A stretch of DNA of 64,000 nucleotides from positions 31,064-95,063 of the forward strand of contig CANQPI010000003.1 of the NCBI GenBank assembly GCA_947625725.1. Direction: 5' to 3'. The notes under the pieces are model-generated. The model saw only the letters and a program-made list of their open reading frames with translations. It did not search any database and was not told the DNA's origin. How positions within the stretch are numbered: position 1 is the stretch's first letter; each line of letters starts with the position of its first letter. The position numbers and the translations under genes are program-made. This document shows positions 44,501 through 52,352 of the stretch, piece by piece. The DNA is from an uncultured Clostridia bacterium. GTDB taxonomy: Bacteria > Bacillota > Clostridia > Christensenellales > CAG-314.

Positions 44501-44963
44501 ACTGCCCGAACAAAAGCCGAACACCGAATTGGAGATCGACATCGAAGCGTATGCGCCCGAAAATTACATTCCCTTGCAAGCGGACAGAATGAGTTTTTAC
44601 CGTCAACTTGCCGATTGCGCTTCCGTCGAGGAGATACAAAGCGTTCGCAAGCAACTGTCCGATGTGTACGGCGTTTGCCCTGTCCCCGTGGAAAATTTGT
44701 TTGCGGTAGCCACTCTCAAATTGCTTGCAAACAACGTCGGCGTTACCAAAGTCGCGGTGCTTCCCGGGCACGGCGAATTGACGTTCGCGTCCAAGGACAA
44801 GTTGTTGCGCAAGGAAGTTTTCGACGCGCTTGTCAACATGGGAAAGCGCGCCTCGGTTTCCTCGGACAGTTATTCTATCCGATTTGCGTCGTCGGATTTC
44901 CTGCAAAAACGGCGTTTGATGGACGCTTTGACGGAATTTTTGCAAAGTATCCAAACTAAATGA
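41541..44963 (+). CDS. mfd: Transcription-repair coupling factor Mfd
   Basis: 1140 residues from the ATG at 41541. The start is uncertain: there is no clear ribosome-binding site, and a 30-codon ORF beginning with ATG at 41465 overlaps the start, so coupling is possible; a TTG at 41505 is an alternative. The N-terminal part is UvrB-like. A CarD-like RNA polymerase interaction domain lies near residue 480 (KGDYVVHDVHGIGLCEGI). The helicase has Walker A GDVGYGKTEV near 625, DEEQRFGV and a later RVGRSDKLAYAYF. The C-terminal domain is the regulatory TRCF module. It removes stalled polymerase and recruits UvrA. prsA-like gene follows. Confidence 0.96.
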   Translation: MYYFFDRINNVAAYKQLLNDARDKKFVAAFGVQPNEKPFIAADVRGFCLYVTSDYVEAQRVLRAVQALSDGEAVYLPAKDDVLLFKNAFSRNGVYSRNYALHRILSGANVAVVTVDALMQYLPQRDKFADGCFTLRKGVCYDTAMIVKRLVANGFTRVDGISAEGEFVMRGDILDVSMPFEQRFRVDFWDDEAESVRRVNEDGSSGEELEQVQVYPLYDTAGLSFDKLREVEKYASSPKLRSKLSSDASARLGEIFSALSVAAANGSVDNGWLTPFLRCSVLADYLPDDAVIIWDEPKQLFARVDFLYREHAERVANLVNAGEILPLHANTLVERQNVFRFDTAQAALQTLPYQSEFRFDAVYNFKTGAIGNYANSADALARDIKNWLQLGYETVIFAGADGVEPTKQKLAESGVYVLEAERLEPNAADALILPVGIEKGFVSHTNKLAVVGARDLGRGLNSRTLRKSRKSAFLSVEKGDYVVHDVHGIGLCEGIQTIATPSGEAKDYIVVLYKHGDRLYVPVDATNLLSRYSGGENPTLSKLGGEDFAKVKSKVKSSIREMSFNLLQLYASREKSRGFRYCVDEYLDEEFEQYFPYKATEDQLRCQQEIRKDLTSDRIMDRLLVGDVGYGKTEVAMRAAFDVVSNGYQVAVLAPTTILAEQHFKTFSERMRHFDIKVACLNRFRTAEQQKQILQDVENGETDILIGTHRLLSKDVKFDKLGLLVLDEEQRFGVEHKEKIKVLKNNVDVLTMSATPIPRTLHMALSGIRDISTITTPPIERVAVETYVVEENDALLCDVIMRELARGGQVYCVYNRVQSIDSFAAHLSELLPNARITVAHGQMDEALLEDAVMSFADGNSDILVCTTIIENGIDIPNVNTLIVIDADKLGLAQLYQLRGRVGRSDKLAYAYFTYRNDKILSETAYKRLSSVTEYSELGSGFKIAMRDLEIRGAGNVLGREQHGHMMKVGYDMYAKLLKETVAELKGELPEQKPNTELEIDIEAYAPENYIPLQADRMSFYRQLADCASVEEIQSVRKQLSDVYGVCPVPVENLFAVATLKLLANNVGVTKVAVLPGHGELTFASKDKLLRKEVFDALVNMGKRASVSSDSYSIRFASSDFLQKRRLMDALTEFLQSIQTK

Positions 44964-44984
44964 AACAAAAATAGGGCAAAGCGC

Positions 44985-45013
44985 TTGCTATTTGTAGCGT
45001 AAAATTGTATAAT
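44985..45013 (+). promoter_or_regulatory. Promoter of the foldase gene
   Basis: TTGCTA (44985-44990), 17 bases, TATAAT (45008-45013), between mfd and the lipoprotein gene. Confidence 0.65.
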
Positions 45014-45067
45014 ATATGAGTATACGTGGCGGTATGTCCAAAAATTCGCCACTGTTCAGGAGCAGTT

Positions 45068-46987
45068 ATGAAAAAAGTAACGAAAATACTCACGTTAATA
45101 TTGGTTGTGGTGTTGGTGCTGAGTATATTTGCCGGCTGTTCGCTTGTCGGCAGAGATATTGCAACGTATCGCAGTCGCATAGCGTTGACTGTGGACGGGC
45201 AACCGATCACCGTCGGCAAACTGTTGGATACCTACAACAACTACTACAACAACTATTATTACTACATCAGCGCGGGCTATCTCGACGCGAGCCAATTGTT
45301 GAACATGGTCATGTCCTCGCTTATTCAGCAGTACATGCAAATCGGCGATTATGTCGGCAACACCGCAAACATAGTCACGCCCGAACTTGCGCTCAAAACG
45401 CCTCATGCCGCGTACCTCACTCAGGCAGAGTACGACTATTGCGTAAAGTACGTCAACTATCTTGCGTTCGGCGCGTTCGATCAGTACGTGGAGGACAACA
45501 TCTCCGGAAAGTACGATCTCAACGACCCCGAAACGGAGGACACCTCGCGCGACTTTACCGAGCCGGACGACCTCAAAGGCGCAACAAGTTACGTTGAATA
45601 CACCTATCAACAGAACTTTGTCAACGAGGACGCCGACGAGTACTTTGCCGACTACTATCCCGAATTCGTTCCCACCGAAAAAATAAGCGTGGAAAGTTAC
45701 GTGTCTGACGTGGCCGCTCAAAAGCGCGTTGACGAGTTCAATGACAGACTTACCGACGAGGAAGTGGAAGCGAAGCACGAAATTACGGTAGAGGAGTACG
45801 TCGAGATACAGCAAGATACCATCAAGCAGTATCGTGAAACGATCCAAAACAACTACGGCATTTCGTTGGACGAATTTTTGCAAAATCAACTCAACGATAT
45901 GATCGACAGTTGTATCATTGCAAAGTGGAACTACCAAGCGTACAGGGATATGGAAAACGATCTCGAAGCCACTCTCAGCGCAAACTACTCGCTCAAAAAG
46001 GACGCGCAGGAAAGAAATTTCAAGATCAACGACAACTTTGACAGTTTCATTACGAGTTTGGGCAGCAGTAGCACGATCTACACATTGCCGACCGAAGAAG
46101 CCGACAACTATATGTTCGTCAAGAACATTCTGATTCCGTTCACTTCCGCGCAAACCGCGTTGCTTTCCGCAAAACTTGCCGAGTACGGCGGCGACGCAGA
46201 GGATCCCCGTTATATCGAGTTGCGCAATCAATACGCAAAGGATATCGTCGCGCAGTACTTTGACAACGACAAGTACACGGATACCGACGAGGGCAAGGCT
46301 TTTGAGGACGAATATTTCGCCAAAGATACTTGGTTTGAGGACAAAAAGAAGTCCGACGACGATGACAGTTTGTGGAAGACCAAAGTTAATCCTTTCACGA
46401 TCGACGGCGAGGGCAACCTTATCGTCAACCCCGACGGCGTACTCGGACAGTTCCTGCAAGACGGAAACGTCAAGGACGTCGATGACAAAGATCATATCGA
46501 CGTCATTATCGAGTTGATGAAGCGTTTCAACACCGACACCGCTCAGCACACGGCTGCGTTCGACTACGTGGTGTACGTGGGCGACGATTGGGAGGACTAC
46601 TCTCACAGTTGGGTCAAAGAGTTCTACACCGCGGTCAACGAGGACTTGAAGGGCGACTCCGCCAAGGAATACACTTTGTGCGTTTCCACCTACGGCGTAC
46701 ACATCATATACAAGTCGGGCAAACTCAGCGACAAGCAGTACACGTTCGATTACAGCAAGCGTCTGGACACGAGCGATCCCAACTACACGTTCTTCAAGAG
46801 TTTCTTCCAAACTCAGATGTCCGACAAAACGCAGGAGCAATTCAGACAGTTGCAACTAGACAAATTGAAAGACAAGGACATCAGTTCCTACATTGTAACT
46901 CACGACAGTTTTAACAAGTTCTGCGACGACAACGGCTTTACGTTCGATCTTCAAAGTTTCATCGACGAGATGGTTTCCGAGCTGTAA
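45068..46987 (+). CDS. PrsA/SurA-type peptidyl-prolyl isomerase-like lipoprotein
   Basis: 639 residues from the ATG at 45068. Signal peptide with lipobox FAGC (Cys 24), so it sits on the outer membrane face. The N-terminal part (SRIALTVDGQPITVGKLLDTYNNYY) resembles the SurA/PrsA chaperone segment, and the C-terminal region with YTLCVSTYGVHIIYKSGK resembles the end of a parvulin (PpiC) domain. It is larger than typical PrsA and very acidic. It probably helps exported proteins fold. A prsA-like gene after mfd is common in Bacillota. No isomerase activity is proved, because the central parvulin core is divergent. Confidence 0.8.
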   Translation: MKKVTKILTLILVVVLVLSIFAGCSLVGRDIATYRSRIALTVDGQPITVGKLLDTYNNYYNNYYYYISAGYLDASQLLNMVMSSLIQQYMQIGDYVGNTANIVTPELALKTPHAAYLTQAEYDYCVKYVNYLAFGAFDQYVEDNISGKYDLNDPETEDTSRDFTEPDDLKGATSYVEYTYQQNFVNEDADEYFADYYPEFVPTEKISVESYVSDVAAQKRVDEFNDRLTDEEVEAKHEITVEEYVEIQQDTIKQYRETIQNNYGISLDEFLQNQLNDMIDSCIIAKWNYQAYRDMENDLEATLSANYSLKKDAQERNFKINDNFDSFITSLGSSSTIYTLPTEEADNYMFVKNILIPFTSAQTALLSAKLAEYGGDAEDPRYIELRNQYAKDIVAQYFDNDKYTDTDEGKAFEDEYFAKDTWFEDKKKSDDDDSLWKTKVNPFTIDGEGNLIVNPDGVLGQFLQDGNVKDVDDKDHIDVIIELMKRFNTDTAQHTAAFDYVVYVGDDWEDYSHSWVKEFYTAVNEDLKGDSAKEYTLCVSTYGVHIIYKSGKLSDKQYTFDYSKRLDTSDPNYTFFKSFFQTQMSDKTQEQFRQLQLDKLKDKDISSYIVTHDSFNKFCDDNGFTFDLQSFIDEMVSEL

Positions 46988-46997
46988 ACAAATTTTC

Positions 46998-47027
46998 AAA
47001 CGCGCTCGAATTTGAGCGCGTTTTTTT
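46998..47027 (+). terminator. Terminator of foldase gene
   Basis: A 10-bp stem (AAACGCGCTC / GAGCGCGTTT) with loop GAATTT and T7. Confidence 0.9.
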
Positions 47028-47115
47028 GTGTTTGAAAGTTTTGCGACAAGCAAACGTCAACGTCACAAACAACTCTTACTGTTGAATTACACGACAGAAA
47101 AGGAAAAAAGGCTAC

Positions 47116-49044
47116 ATGGCAAAAAAGAAGTGGAAAACAAAAATAATTATCGCTGTCGTCTTTGCGGTACTTTTGGCGGGGTTGTTGGCGTTGCTGTTCA
47201 GCGGCGATAACAAGCAGTTGGTGATAGACATTTTTCACGGCGAACCCATCGACAAAATCCTCGACGAAGCGCAATCTCTCGGTTGGCAGGGTATGGCTGT
47301 TTTCGGAACGTTGTCCATGTTGCAGGTGGTGTTGACGTTTTTGCCCGCCGAACCCGTACAGGTGCTTGCCGGAATATCCTACGGTTTGTGGATAGGAGTC
47401 GGTATTTGTATGGCGGGAGTAGTTGTCGGCAACACGATAATATTTGTTTTGTACAAGGTCTACGGCGACAGGCTCAGCGACTATTTCGAAAAGAAAATCG
47501 AAGTGGATTTCGAAATTTTGCGCAGTTCCAAGCGCGTAACTTTGATGATATTCATTTTGTATTTTTTGCCCGCGATCCCCTACGGACTTATTTGTTTTTT
47601 CAGCGCGTCGCTCAAAATGCGGTATCCCAAGTACATTATCGTAACCTGTTTGGGTTCTTTGCCGTCGGTTTTGATAGGCGTGGCGTTGGGGCATATCGCG
47701 ACCAACAGTTGGATAGTGTCTTTGGCGATATTGGCGGTGTTGGTAGTTTTGCTCGTGTTGATGTACGTCTTTCGCAAAAAGATCTTCGGTTGGCTCAACA
47801 ACTTTGCCAAAAAACAATTTGCCTATTCCTCCAAGACCAAGGTCAAAGAGCCGAACAAGGCTTTCAACGCGGTTATGTTTTGCGGACTCAAACATTGGCT
47901 CAAACGTCGTATCAAGTGCAAAGTCACCCGCAACGTGGACGCGCTGGACTTGCCCGCAGTGGTGCTTTGCAATCACGGTTCGTTTATCGATTTTGTGTAT
48001 TTTTCCATGTTGCTCAGCAAGGACAAACCGCACGTGGTAACAAACCGTCAGTACTTCTTTGAAAAAAAGTTGGGCAACTTGCTCCGAAAATTGGGTTGTA
48101 TCCCCAAGAGCATGTTCGCCACCGATATGGAAAACGTAAAAAATTGTCTTACCGTCATCAAGAACAACGGCGTACTTGTTATTTGCCCCGAAGCGCGTTT
48201 GTCAACTGCGGGAGAGTTCGAAGATATTCAACCCAGCACAATGAAATTTTTGCGCAAGATCGGTTCAGACGCCGCCATTTACACGATCAAGTTCGGCGGA
48301 GATTACCTGGCAATGCCCAAGTACGCAAGTCGCGGCAGTCGTATTCGCAAAGGTTCGACGGTCGAGGCGGAAATGAATTTGCTGTACGCCAAGGGCGAAA
48401 GCGTCAAGGTCAGTTTGGAAGAATTTGAGCAAAAAGTTATGTCCGTGTTGGATTACAATGATTTTGAGTGGCTCAAATCTCATCCCGATCTGCATTACCC
48501 GCAGGGCAATCTTGCCGAGGGTTTGCAAAACATCTTGTACCGTTGTCCCGATTGCGGCGAGGAATTTACCCTGGTTACAAAGGGCAACTCTATTTCTTGC
48601 GAGCATTGCGGTTTTACCGATACTATGGACGACAGGTACAACTTTACCAACCCGCAGCGTAAATTCGACAATTTGCAACAGTGGTATCGTTGGCAAACCG
48701 AGGTCATGCGCGACGAGATCGAGCGCGATCCCGATTTTGAAATGCGCGGCGAAGTAACTTTGTTCCATCACTCCGTCAGCGGAGGAAAACAATTGCGCGA
48801 GGCGGGCAAGGGCGAAGCGGTTTTCAACCGTCAAGGGCTCGCCTACGTCGGCACAGATACCGACGAGCAAATCACAAAATTTTTCCCCATATCCTCAATT
48901 TACCGCCTTTTATTCGGCGCGGACGAGGATTTTGAAATTTACGAAGGAGATGAGATCTGGTATTTTGTGCCGCCGGACAAACGTACCTGCGTCAAGTGGT
49001 ACATGGCAAGCGTTTTGCTGTGCGGAAACGGCGCGCAAAAATAA
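47116..49044 (+). CDS. VTT (DedA-like) - acyltransferase - zinc-ribbon fusion protein
   Basis: 642 residues. Residues 1-245 are a VTT/DedA-type membrane domain with about five segments (FLPAEPVQVLAGISYGLWIGVG and ILYFLPAIPYGLICFFSASL). Residues about 255-460 resemble PlsC lysophospholipid acyltransferases: the NHGSFID motif near 285 has the needed H and D, and LVICPEARLS is the second block. Residues about 476-500 are a four-Cys zinc ribbon (CPDCG and CEHCG). The last 130 residues look like a PH/GRAM-like beta domain. The set suggests glycerolipid synthesis or flipping at the membrane; the reaction is inferred. A paralogue without the membrane domain is at 50718. Confidence 0.75.
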   Translation: MAKKKWKTKIIIAVVFAVLLAGLLALLFSGDNKQLVIDIFHGEPIDKILDEAQSLGWQGMAVFGTLSMLQVVLTFLPAEPVQVLAGISYGLWIGVGICMAGVVVGNTIIFVLYKVYGDRLSDYFEKKIEVDFEILRSSKRVTLMIFILYFLPAIPYGLICFFSASLKMRYPKYIIVTCLGSLPSVLIGVALGHIATNSWIVSLAILAVLVVLLVLMYVFRKKIFGWLNNFAKKQFAYSSKTKVKEPNKAFNAVMFCGLKHWLKRRIKCKVTRNVDALDLPAVVLCNHGSFIDFVYFSMLLSKDKPHVVTNRQYFFEKKLGNLLRKLGCIPKSMFATDMENVKNCLTVIKNNGVLVICPEARLSTAGEFEDIQPSTMKFLRKIGSDAAIYTIKFGGDYLAMPKYASRGSRIRKGSTVEAEMNLLYAKGESVKVSLEEFEQKVMSVLDYNDFEWLKSHPDLHYPQGNLAEGLQNILYRCPDCGEEFTLVTKGNSISCEHCGFTDTMDDRYNFTNPQRKFDNLQQWYRWQTEVMRDEIERDPDFEMRGEVTLFHHSVSGGKQLREAGKGEAVFNRQGLAYVGTDTDEQITKFFPISSIYRLLFGADEDFEIYEGDEIWYFVPPDKRTCVKWYMASVLLCGNGAQK

Positions 49045-49062
49045 CAAATCTCTGACAAACCA

Positions 49063-49269
49063 ATGGTAAACAGCATTTTGAGTTGGGTTTTCGGTTTGGC
49101 TTTGATCGCGGAAGCCGTCGTTATCGGCGTTTTGTTGTTTCGTCGCGTAAGAGCAAAAAAGGCTCAGGGGGGGGGGCAGTACAACACCGCAAGAAAAGTC
49201 CTTTGCGTCCATAAACGGCAAATCGTTCGTTGTCGTTGTGGCGTTGCTTTCGGCGATAATTTTGCTTAG
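49063..49269 (+). CDS. Probable N-terminus of the carrier gene, out of frame through a G10 tract
   Basis: From the ATG at 49063 the frame reads a hydrophobic first segment (ILSWVFGLALIAEAVVIGVLL) then RRVRAKKAQGGG, crosses ten G (49167-49176), and continues out of frame for 31 residues to a stop. If one G were removed the frame would pass directly into STTPQEKSFASINGKSFVVV and the carrier ORF at 49238. No ribosome-binding site is clear for this ATG. I read it as the likely true start of a frame-shifted or phase-variable gene, not as an independent protein. Confidence 0.45.
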   Translation: MVNSILSWVFGLALIAEAVVIGVLLFRRVRAKKAQGGGQYNTARKVLCVHKRQIVRCRCGVAFGDNFA

Positions 49270-50605
49270 CGGCGTTTTGTCCTATCTTGTGCCGCAAGGA
49301 CAGTTCGAACGCGACGCCGACGGCGCGATCATTCCAGACACCTACGTGCAAGGCAAAACCGAAGGCATACCTTTTTGGAAAGTAGTAACTGCGCCCGTGC
49401 GCGTTTTCGGTTCTTCGGACGCATTGACTATCATAATGATCAGCGTGTTTTTGCTGGTGATGAGCGGCGTATTCAACGTTATGGAAAAGACGGGCGGCGT
49501 TGCGGCGTTCATTCGCAAAGTCGTGACCCGTTGCAAAAACAGAGTGGCGGTGATATGCGTTTCGACGCTTGTATTCATGGCGTTCGGAAGTTTCTTCGGA
49601 ATGTTCGAGGAGTTGGTAACGCTATTGCCGATAATGGTGGTATTTATGCTGTCTATCGGTTGCGACACCATGATGGGTTTGGGCGTTTGCATGATGGCGG
49701 CGTGCTTCGGCTTTTCCGCCGCCATTACCAATCCCTTCTCCGTGGGGCTGGCTTCCGGAGTGGCGGGGATAGGCGTCAGCGACGGAATTTGGTTGCGAAT
49801 AGTGTTTTTTGTGTGCGTTTACGCAATCGTAACGGGCTTTTTGATACTGTATGCGCGCAGGATCGCCAAAGATCCGCGCAAATCTCTCACCTACGATATT
49901 GACAGAAAAAAGTTGTCCGAGTTGGATCTTACCGTCGGCGTCGATGTCGCCCGCGAGAAAAAATTATTCAAAGTGTATGCGATCTTCTTCGGAGCGTTGC
50001 TTGGTTTGTTGCTCGTTATCGCAAGCGTGCGCGCCATCAGCGACTACGCCATTCCGATATTGGCGGTCGGCTTTTTGGTGGGAGGGCTTATCTCGGGCTC
50101 GTTGGTGGACAAACCGAAAAAAGTTTTCGGGTGGTTCGGCAAAGGCGTGTTGGCAATGCTCCCCGCGGTGTTGCTCATTGCAATGGCGAGTTCCGTCAAA
50201 CTGATACTCAGCGAAAGCAACGTGCTGGATACGGTCATGAATTTTGCCATTTCGCTGTTGTCCCGCGTTCACAGCAAGTTTGCGATAGTGCTGTTGTTGT
50301 ATGCGCTCATATTGTTTTTGCAAATTTTTATCGGCTCGGCATCTGCCAAAATATTTTTGTTGTTGCCGATAGTGTTACCGATGGCGCAGGTGTTGGGAAT
50401 TTCTCCCACGGTGGTGATACTTACCTACTGTATGGCGGACGGCTTTACCGACATGATCTTGCCCACCAACCCCGTGTTACTTATCGGACTCAGCATGGTC
50501 AACGTGTCCTACGGCAAGTGGGTCAAATGGACGTGGTGGTTGCAACTGTTGATGTTGGGCTTTACGGTGTTGGTGTTGCTTTTTGCCTGTTCGATCGGCT
50601 ACTGA
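49238..50605 (+). CDS. YfcC/DcuC-type carboxylate carrier, frame start broken by G10 tract
   Basis: 455 residues, about 12 membrane segments. Family hallmarks of the YfcC/C4-dicarboxylate group are present: LSYLVPQGQFERD, FFGMFEELVTLLPIMV, FGFSAAITNPFSVGLASG, and MADGFTDMILPTNPVLLIGL. It probably carries a carboxylate or basic amino acid; the substrate is not clear. The only in-frame start is a GTG at 49238, inside the first membrane segment and without a ribosome-binding site. The upstream in-frame codons (to 49151) still look coding, so the natural start is probably at 49063 via a G-tract frame change. Flanked by two acyltransferase paralogues. Confidence 0.75.
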   Translation: MALLSAIILLSGVLSYLVPQGQFERDADGAIIPDTYVQGKTEGIPFWKVVTAPVRVFGSSDALTIIMISVFLLVMSGVFNVMEKTGGVAAFIRKVVTRCKNRVAVICVSTLVFMAFGSFFGMFEELVTLLPIMVVFMLSIGCDTMMGLGVCMMAACFGFSAAITNPFSVGLASGVAGIGVSDGIWLRIVFFVCVYAIVTGFLILYARRIAKDPRKSLTYDIDRKKLSELDLTVGVDVAREKKLFKVYAIFFGALLGLLLVIASVRAISDYAIPILAVGFLVGGLISGSLVDKPKKVFGWFGKGVLAMLPAVLLIAMASSVKLILSESNVLDTVMNFAISLLSRVHSKFAIVLLLYALILFLQIFIGSASAKIFLLLPIVLPMAQVLGISPTVVILTYCMADGFTDMILPTNPVLLIGLSMVNVSYGKWVKWTWWLQLLMLGFTVLVLLFACSIGY

Positions 50606-50625
50606 ACGCTATTTTCGTCAACAAC

Positions 50626-50654
50626 TTGTAAAATGTTACAACGTATGATATAAT
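50626..50654 (+). promoter_or_regulatory. Promoter with palindrome over its -35 box
   Basis: TTGTAA (50626-50631), 17 bases, TATAAT (50649-50654). The -35 box is part of the inverted repeat TTGTAA-AATG-TTACAA (50626-50641), a possible operator. Confidence 0.6.
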
Positions 50655-50717
50655 TATACAAGAGGCAAATTCTCGTGCGCGGTTTGCGTTGCTTTGCAAA
50701 CGGCGCAAAGGCAAATT

Positions 50718-52037
50718 ATGAAAAAAACTACCGATCAAGCAATTAAATCTCTCAAATTCAAAAAGCCCAATCCGTTTGTGAATGCGGTCCTCAGTCAAGT
50801 TGCGCGCATTGTGTACTACCGTCCGTGCAAAGTTTCCGTAACTCGCAACGTCAACCTCGCCGACTACAAGGACAAACCCGTTTTGATCGTGGCAAATCAT
50901 GCCTCTCGGTTCGACTACGCGTTTGTCAACTTTGCCATGAAGGGTCGTCCCATCAACTTTGTCGCGGCGGAAAACGAATTTCACCGCTCCAAGTTCAAAT
51001 TGATCTTCAAGTTGGGACACGTCATTCCCAAGCGCAACTTTGTGCCCGACGCCAAGACTATTCGCGGAATGTCGCAAATTTTGCGCAAACACAAGAACGG
51101 TTGCGTGGCGATATTCCCCTGTGGAATGAGTTGCGCAAGCGGCGCGCAACAGCCCTCTATGTTGGGCACGGGCAAAATGCTCAAACACTTCGGAGTGCAT
51201 GTGTTGGCGGTGCGTATCCACGGAGGATACCTTGTTTGCCCCAAATTCGACACCAAGGAGAGGTTCGGCAAGGTAGAGTTGGAATTGGACGAACTGTTCA
51301 CGCCCGAGCAATTGAGCAAACTGTCCGCCGACGAAGTTCAGACCCGCGTGGACGCCGCTTTGTTTTGCGACGACTACGAGTGGAACTCCGAGCGGCAAAA
51401 CAGTTACAACCGCAAGGACGGCAAATACGCGCAAAACATGGAGCAGATACTGTACAAATGCCCCAAGTGCGGCACCGAGATGCGTATGTCGGGCGTCGGC
51501 AAGGAAATCAAGTGCAATCACTGCGGCAACGGCGCAACTTTGGACGACAAGTACAACCTTGTACCCTTTGCGGGCAGCGTCATTCCCGCCAACCCGAGAG
51601 TGTGGTTTGATTGGCAACGTCGCGAAATGCGCAAAAGCGTATCCGACCCCGACTTTGCAATGGAGGAACACGTCACGCTCAGTCTTATGCCCAAGTACGG
51701 CTATCTCAGACACAACAAGGTGGGCAACGCAGTCGGCGACGGCGTGTTGCGTTTGGACAGAACGGGGCTTACCTACACGGGTACGCGCGATGGCGAAACC
51801 TGGACCGTTTTCATACCGATCGAGCAACTCCCCACGATCTGTTTGCCGGTAGACGCAAGTTTCTTCTATACCTACGCAAGCGGCGAATTTTTGATGTTTA
51901 CGCCCGATAGTCCCAGCAGTATGCGTTGGTCGTTGGCGGTGGAGGAAGTTTACCGCACAAACGGCGGCAAATGGACAAATTACCCTTGGTTCGATTACGA
52001 CGCGCCGCTCAAACTCAAAAAAAGCAAATTGAACTAG
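50718..52037 (+). CDS. Acyltransferase - zinc-ribbon protein, second paralogue
   Basis: 439 residues from the ATG at 50718 (AAAGG 6 bases upstream). It has the same layout as the C-terminal two thirds of the 47116 gene but no VTT domain: NHASRFD near residue 63 (acyltransferase block I), VAIFPCGMSC (block III), CPKCG and CNHCG (zinc ribbon, residues about 247-275), then a C-terminal beta-rich part (VLRLDRTGLTYTGTRDG, FIPIEQLPTI, WSLAVEEVYR) that resembles a PH or GRAM domain. It may transfer acyl chains in lipid synthesis. The two paralogues flank the YfcC carrier, suggesting a shared physiological setting. Confidence 0.75.
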   Translation: MKKTTDQAIKSLKFKKPNPFVNAVLSQVARIVYYRPCKVSVTRNVNLADYKDKPVLIVANHASRFDYAFVNFAMKGRPINFVAAENEFHRSKFKLIFKLGHVIPKRNFVPDAKTIRGMSQILRKHKNGCVAIFPCGMSCASGAQQPSMLGTGKMLKHFGVHVLAVRIHGGYLVCPKFDTKERFGKVELELDELFTPEQLSKLSADEVQTRVDAALFCDDYEWNSERQNSYNRKDGKYAQNMEQILYKCPKCGTEMRMSGVGKEIKCNHCGNGATLDDKYNLVPFAGSVIPANPRVWFDWQRREMRKSVSDPDFAMEEHVTLSLMPKYGYLRHNKVGNAVGDGVLRLDRTGLTYTGTRDGETWTVFIPIEQLPTICLPVDASFFYTYASGEFLMFTPDSPSSMRWSLAVEEVYRTNGGKWTNYPWFDYDAPLKLKKSKLN

Positions 52038-52073
52038 AAAAAATTGCCTTGACAACAGGTCAAGGCAATTTTT

Positions 52074-52277
52074 TTATTTCCATTCCACCAAATCGTCCAA
52101 CGAAACGTCGAAAATTTGCGCCAAACGACACAAGGTGTAAATATCGGGCACGCTGTACCCGTTTTCGTAGTTGGATACCAAACTTCTTTTTCCGCCCAAT
52201 TTGTTTGCAAGTTCCTCTTGCGTCAAGCCGAGTTGCTTTCGGTAAAAACGAATATTCTCCGCAATTCTCATGTTCAT
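52074..52277 (-). CDS. XRE-family transcriptional regulator
   Basis: 67 residues from the ATG at 52275-52277 (a second ATG is at 52269-52271); longer in-frame starts run through the operator region. The helix-turn-helix is RKQLGLTQEELANKLGGKRSLVSNYENG, followed by SVPDIYTLCRLAQIFDVSLDDLV, typical of short XRE repressors. It is divergent from the collagen-like lipoprotein, and the spacer holds two matching palindromes, so it likely represses that gene and itself. No terminal catalytic domain is present. Confidence 0.88.
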   Translation of the reverse strand: MNMRIAENIRFYRKQLGLTQEELANKLGGKRSLVSNYENGYSVPDIYTLCRLAQIFDVSLDDLVEWK

Positions 52278-52281
52278 ACTA

Positions 52282-52310
52282 TTGACAAATGTACAAGAAA
52301 GTTGTACACT
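52282..52310 (+). promoter_or_regulatory. Promoter of the collagen-like lipoprotein
   Basis: TTGACA (52282-52287), 17 bases, TACACT (52305-52310). Its spacer and -10 overlap the palindrome at 52292-52306. Confidence 0.65.
52292..52306. promoter_or_regulatory. Operator-like palindrome, copy 1
   Basis: TACAA-GAAAG-TTGTA, with one further base pair outside (GTACAA/TTGTAC). It overlaps the -10 region of the plus-strand promoter. Confidence 0.7.
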
Positions 52311-52321
52311 TTGGGAAAAAA

Positions 52322-52336
52322 TACAAGTTACTTGTA
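52322..52336. promoter_or_regulatory. Operator-like palindrome, copy 2
   Basis: TACAA-GTTAC-TTGTA, a 15-base palindrome with the same arms and spacing as copy 1, centred exactly 30 bases downstream (three helical turns). It lies just before the GAGGAG ribosome-binding site. Confidence 0.7.
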
Positions 52337-52352
52337 CAAAGAGGAGAAGAAA

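Noticed and set aside
45095..46855. 586-codon minus-strand ORF opposite the foldase gene
   Set aside because: Antisense shadow; the plus strand has a lipobox signal peptide and promoter.
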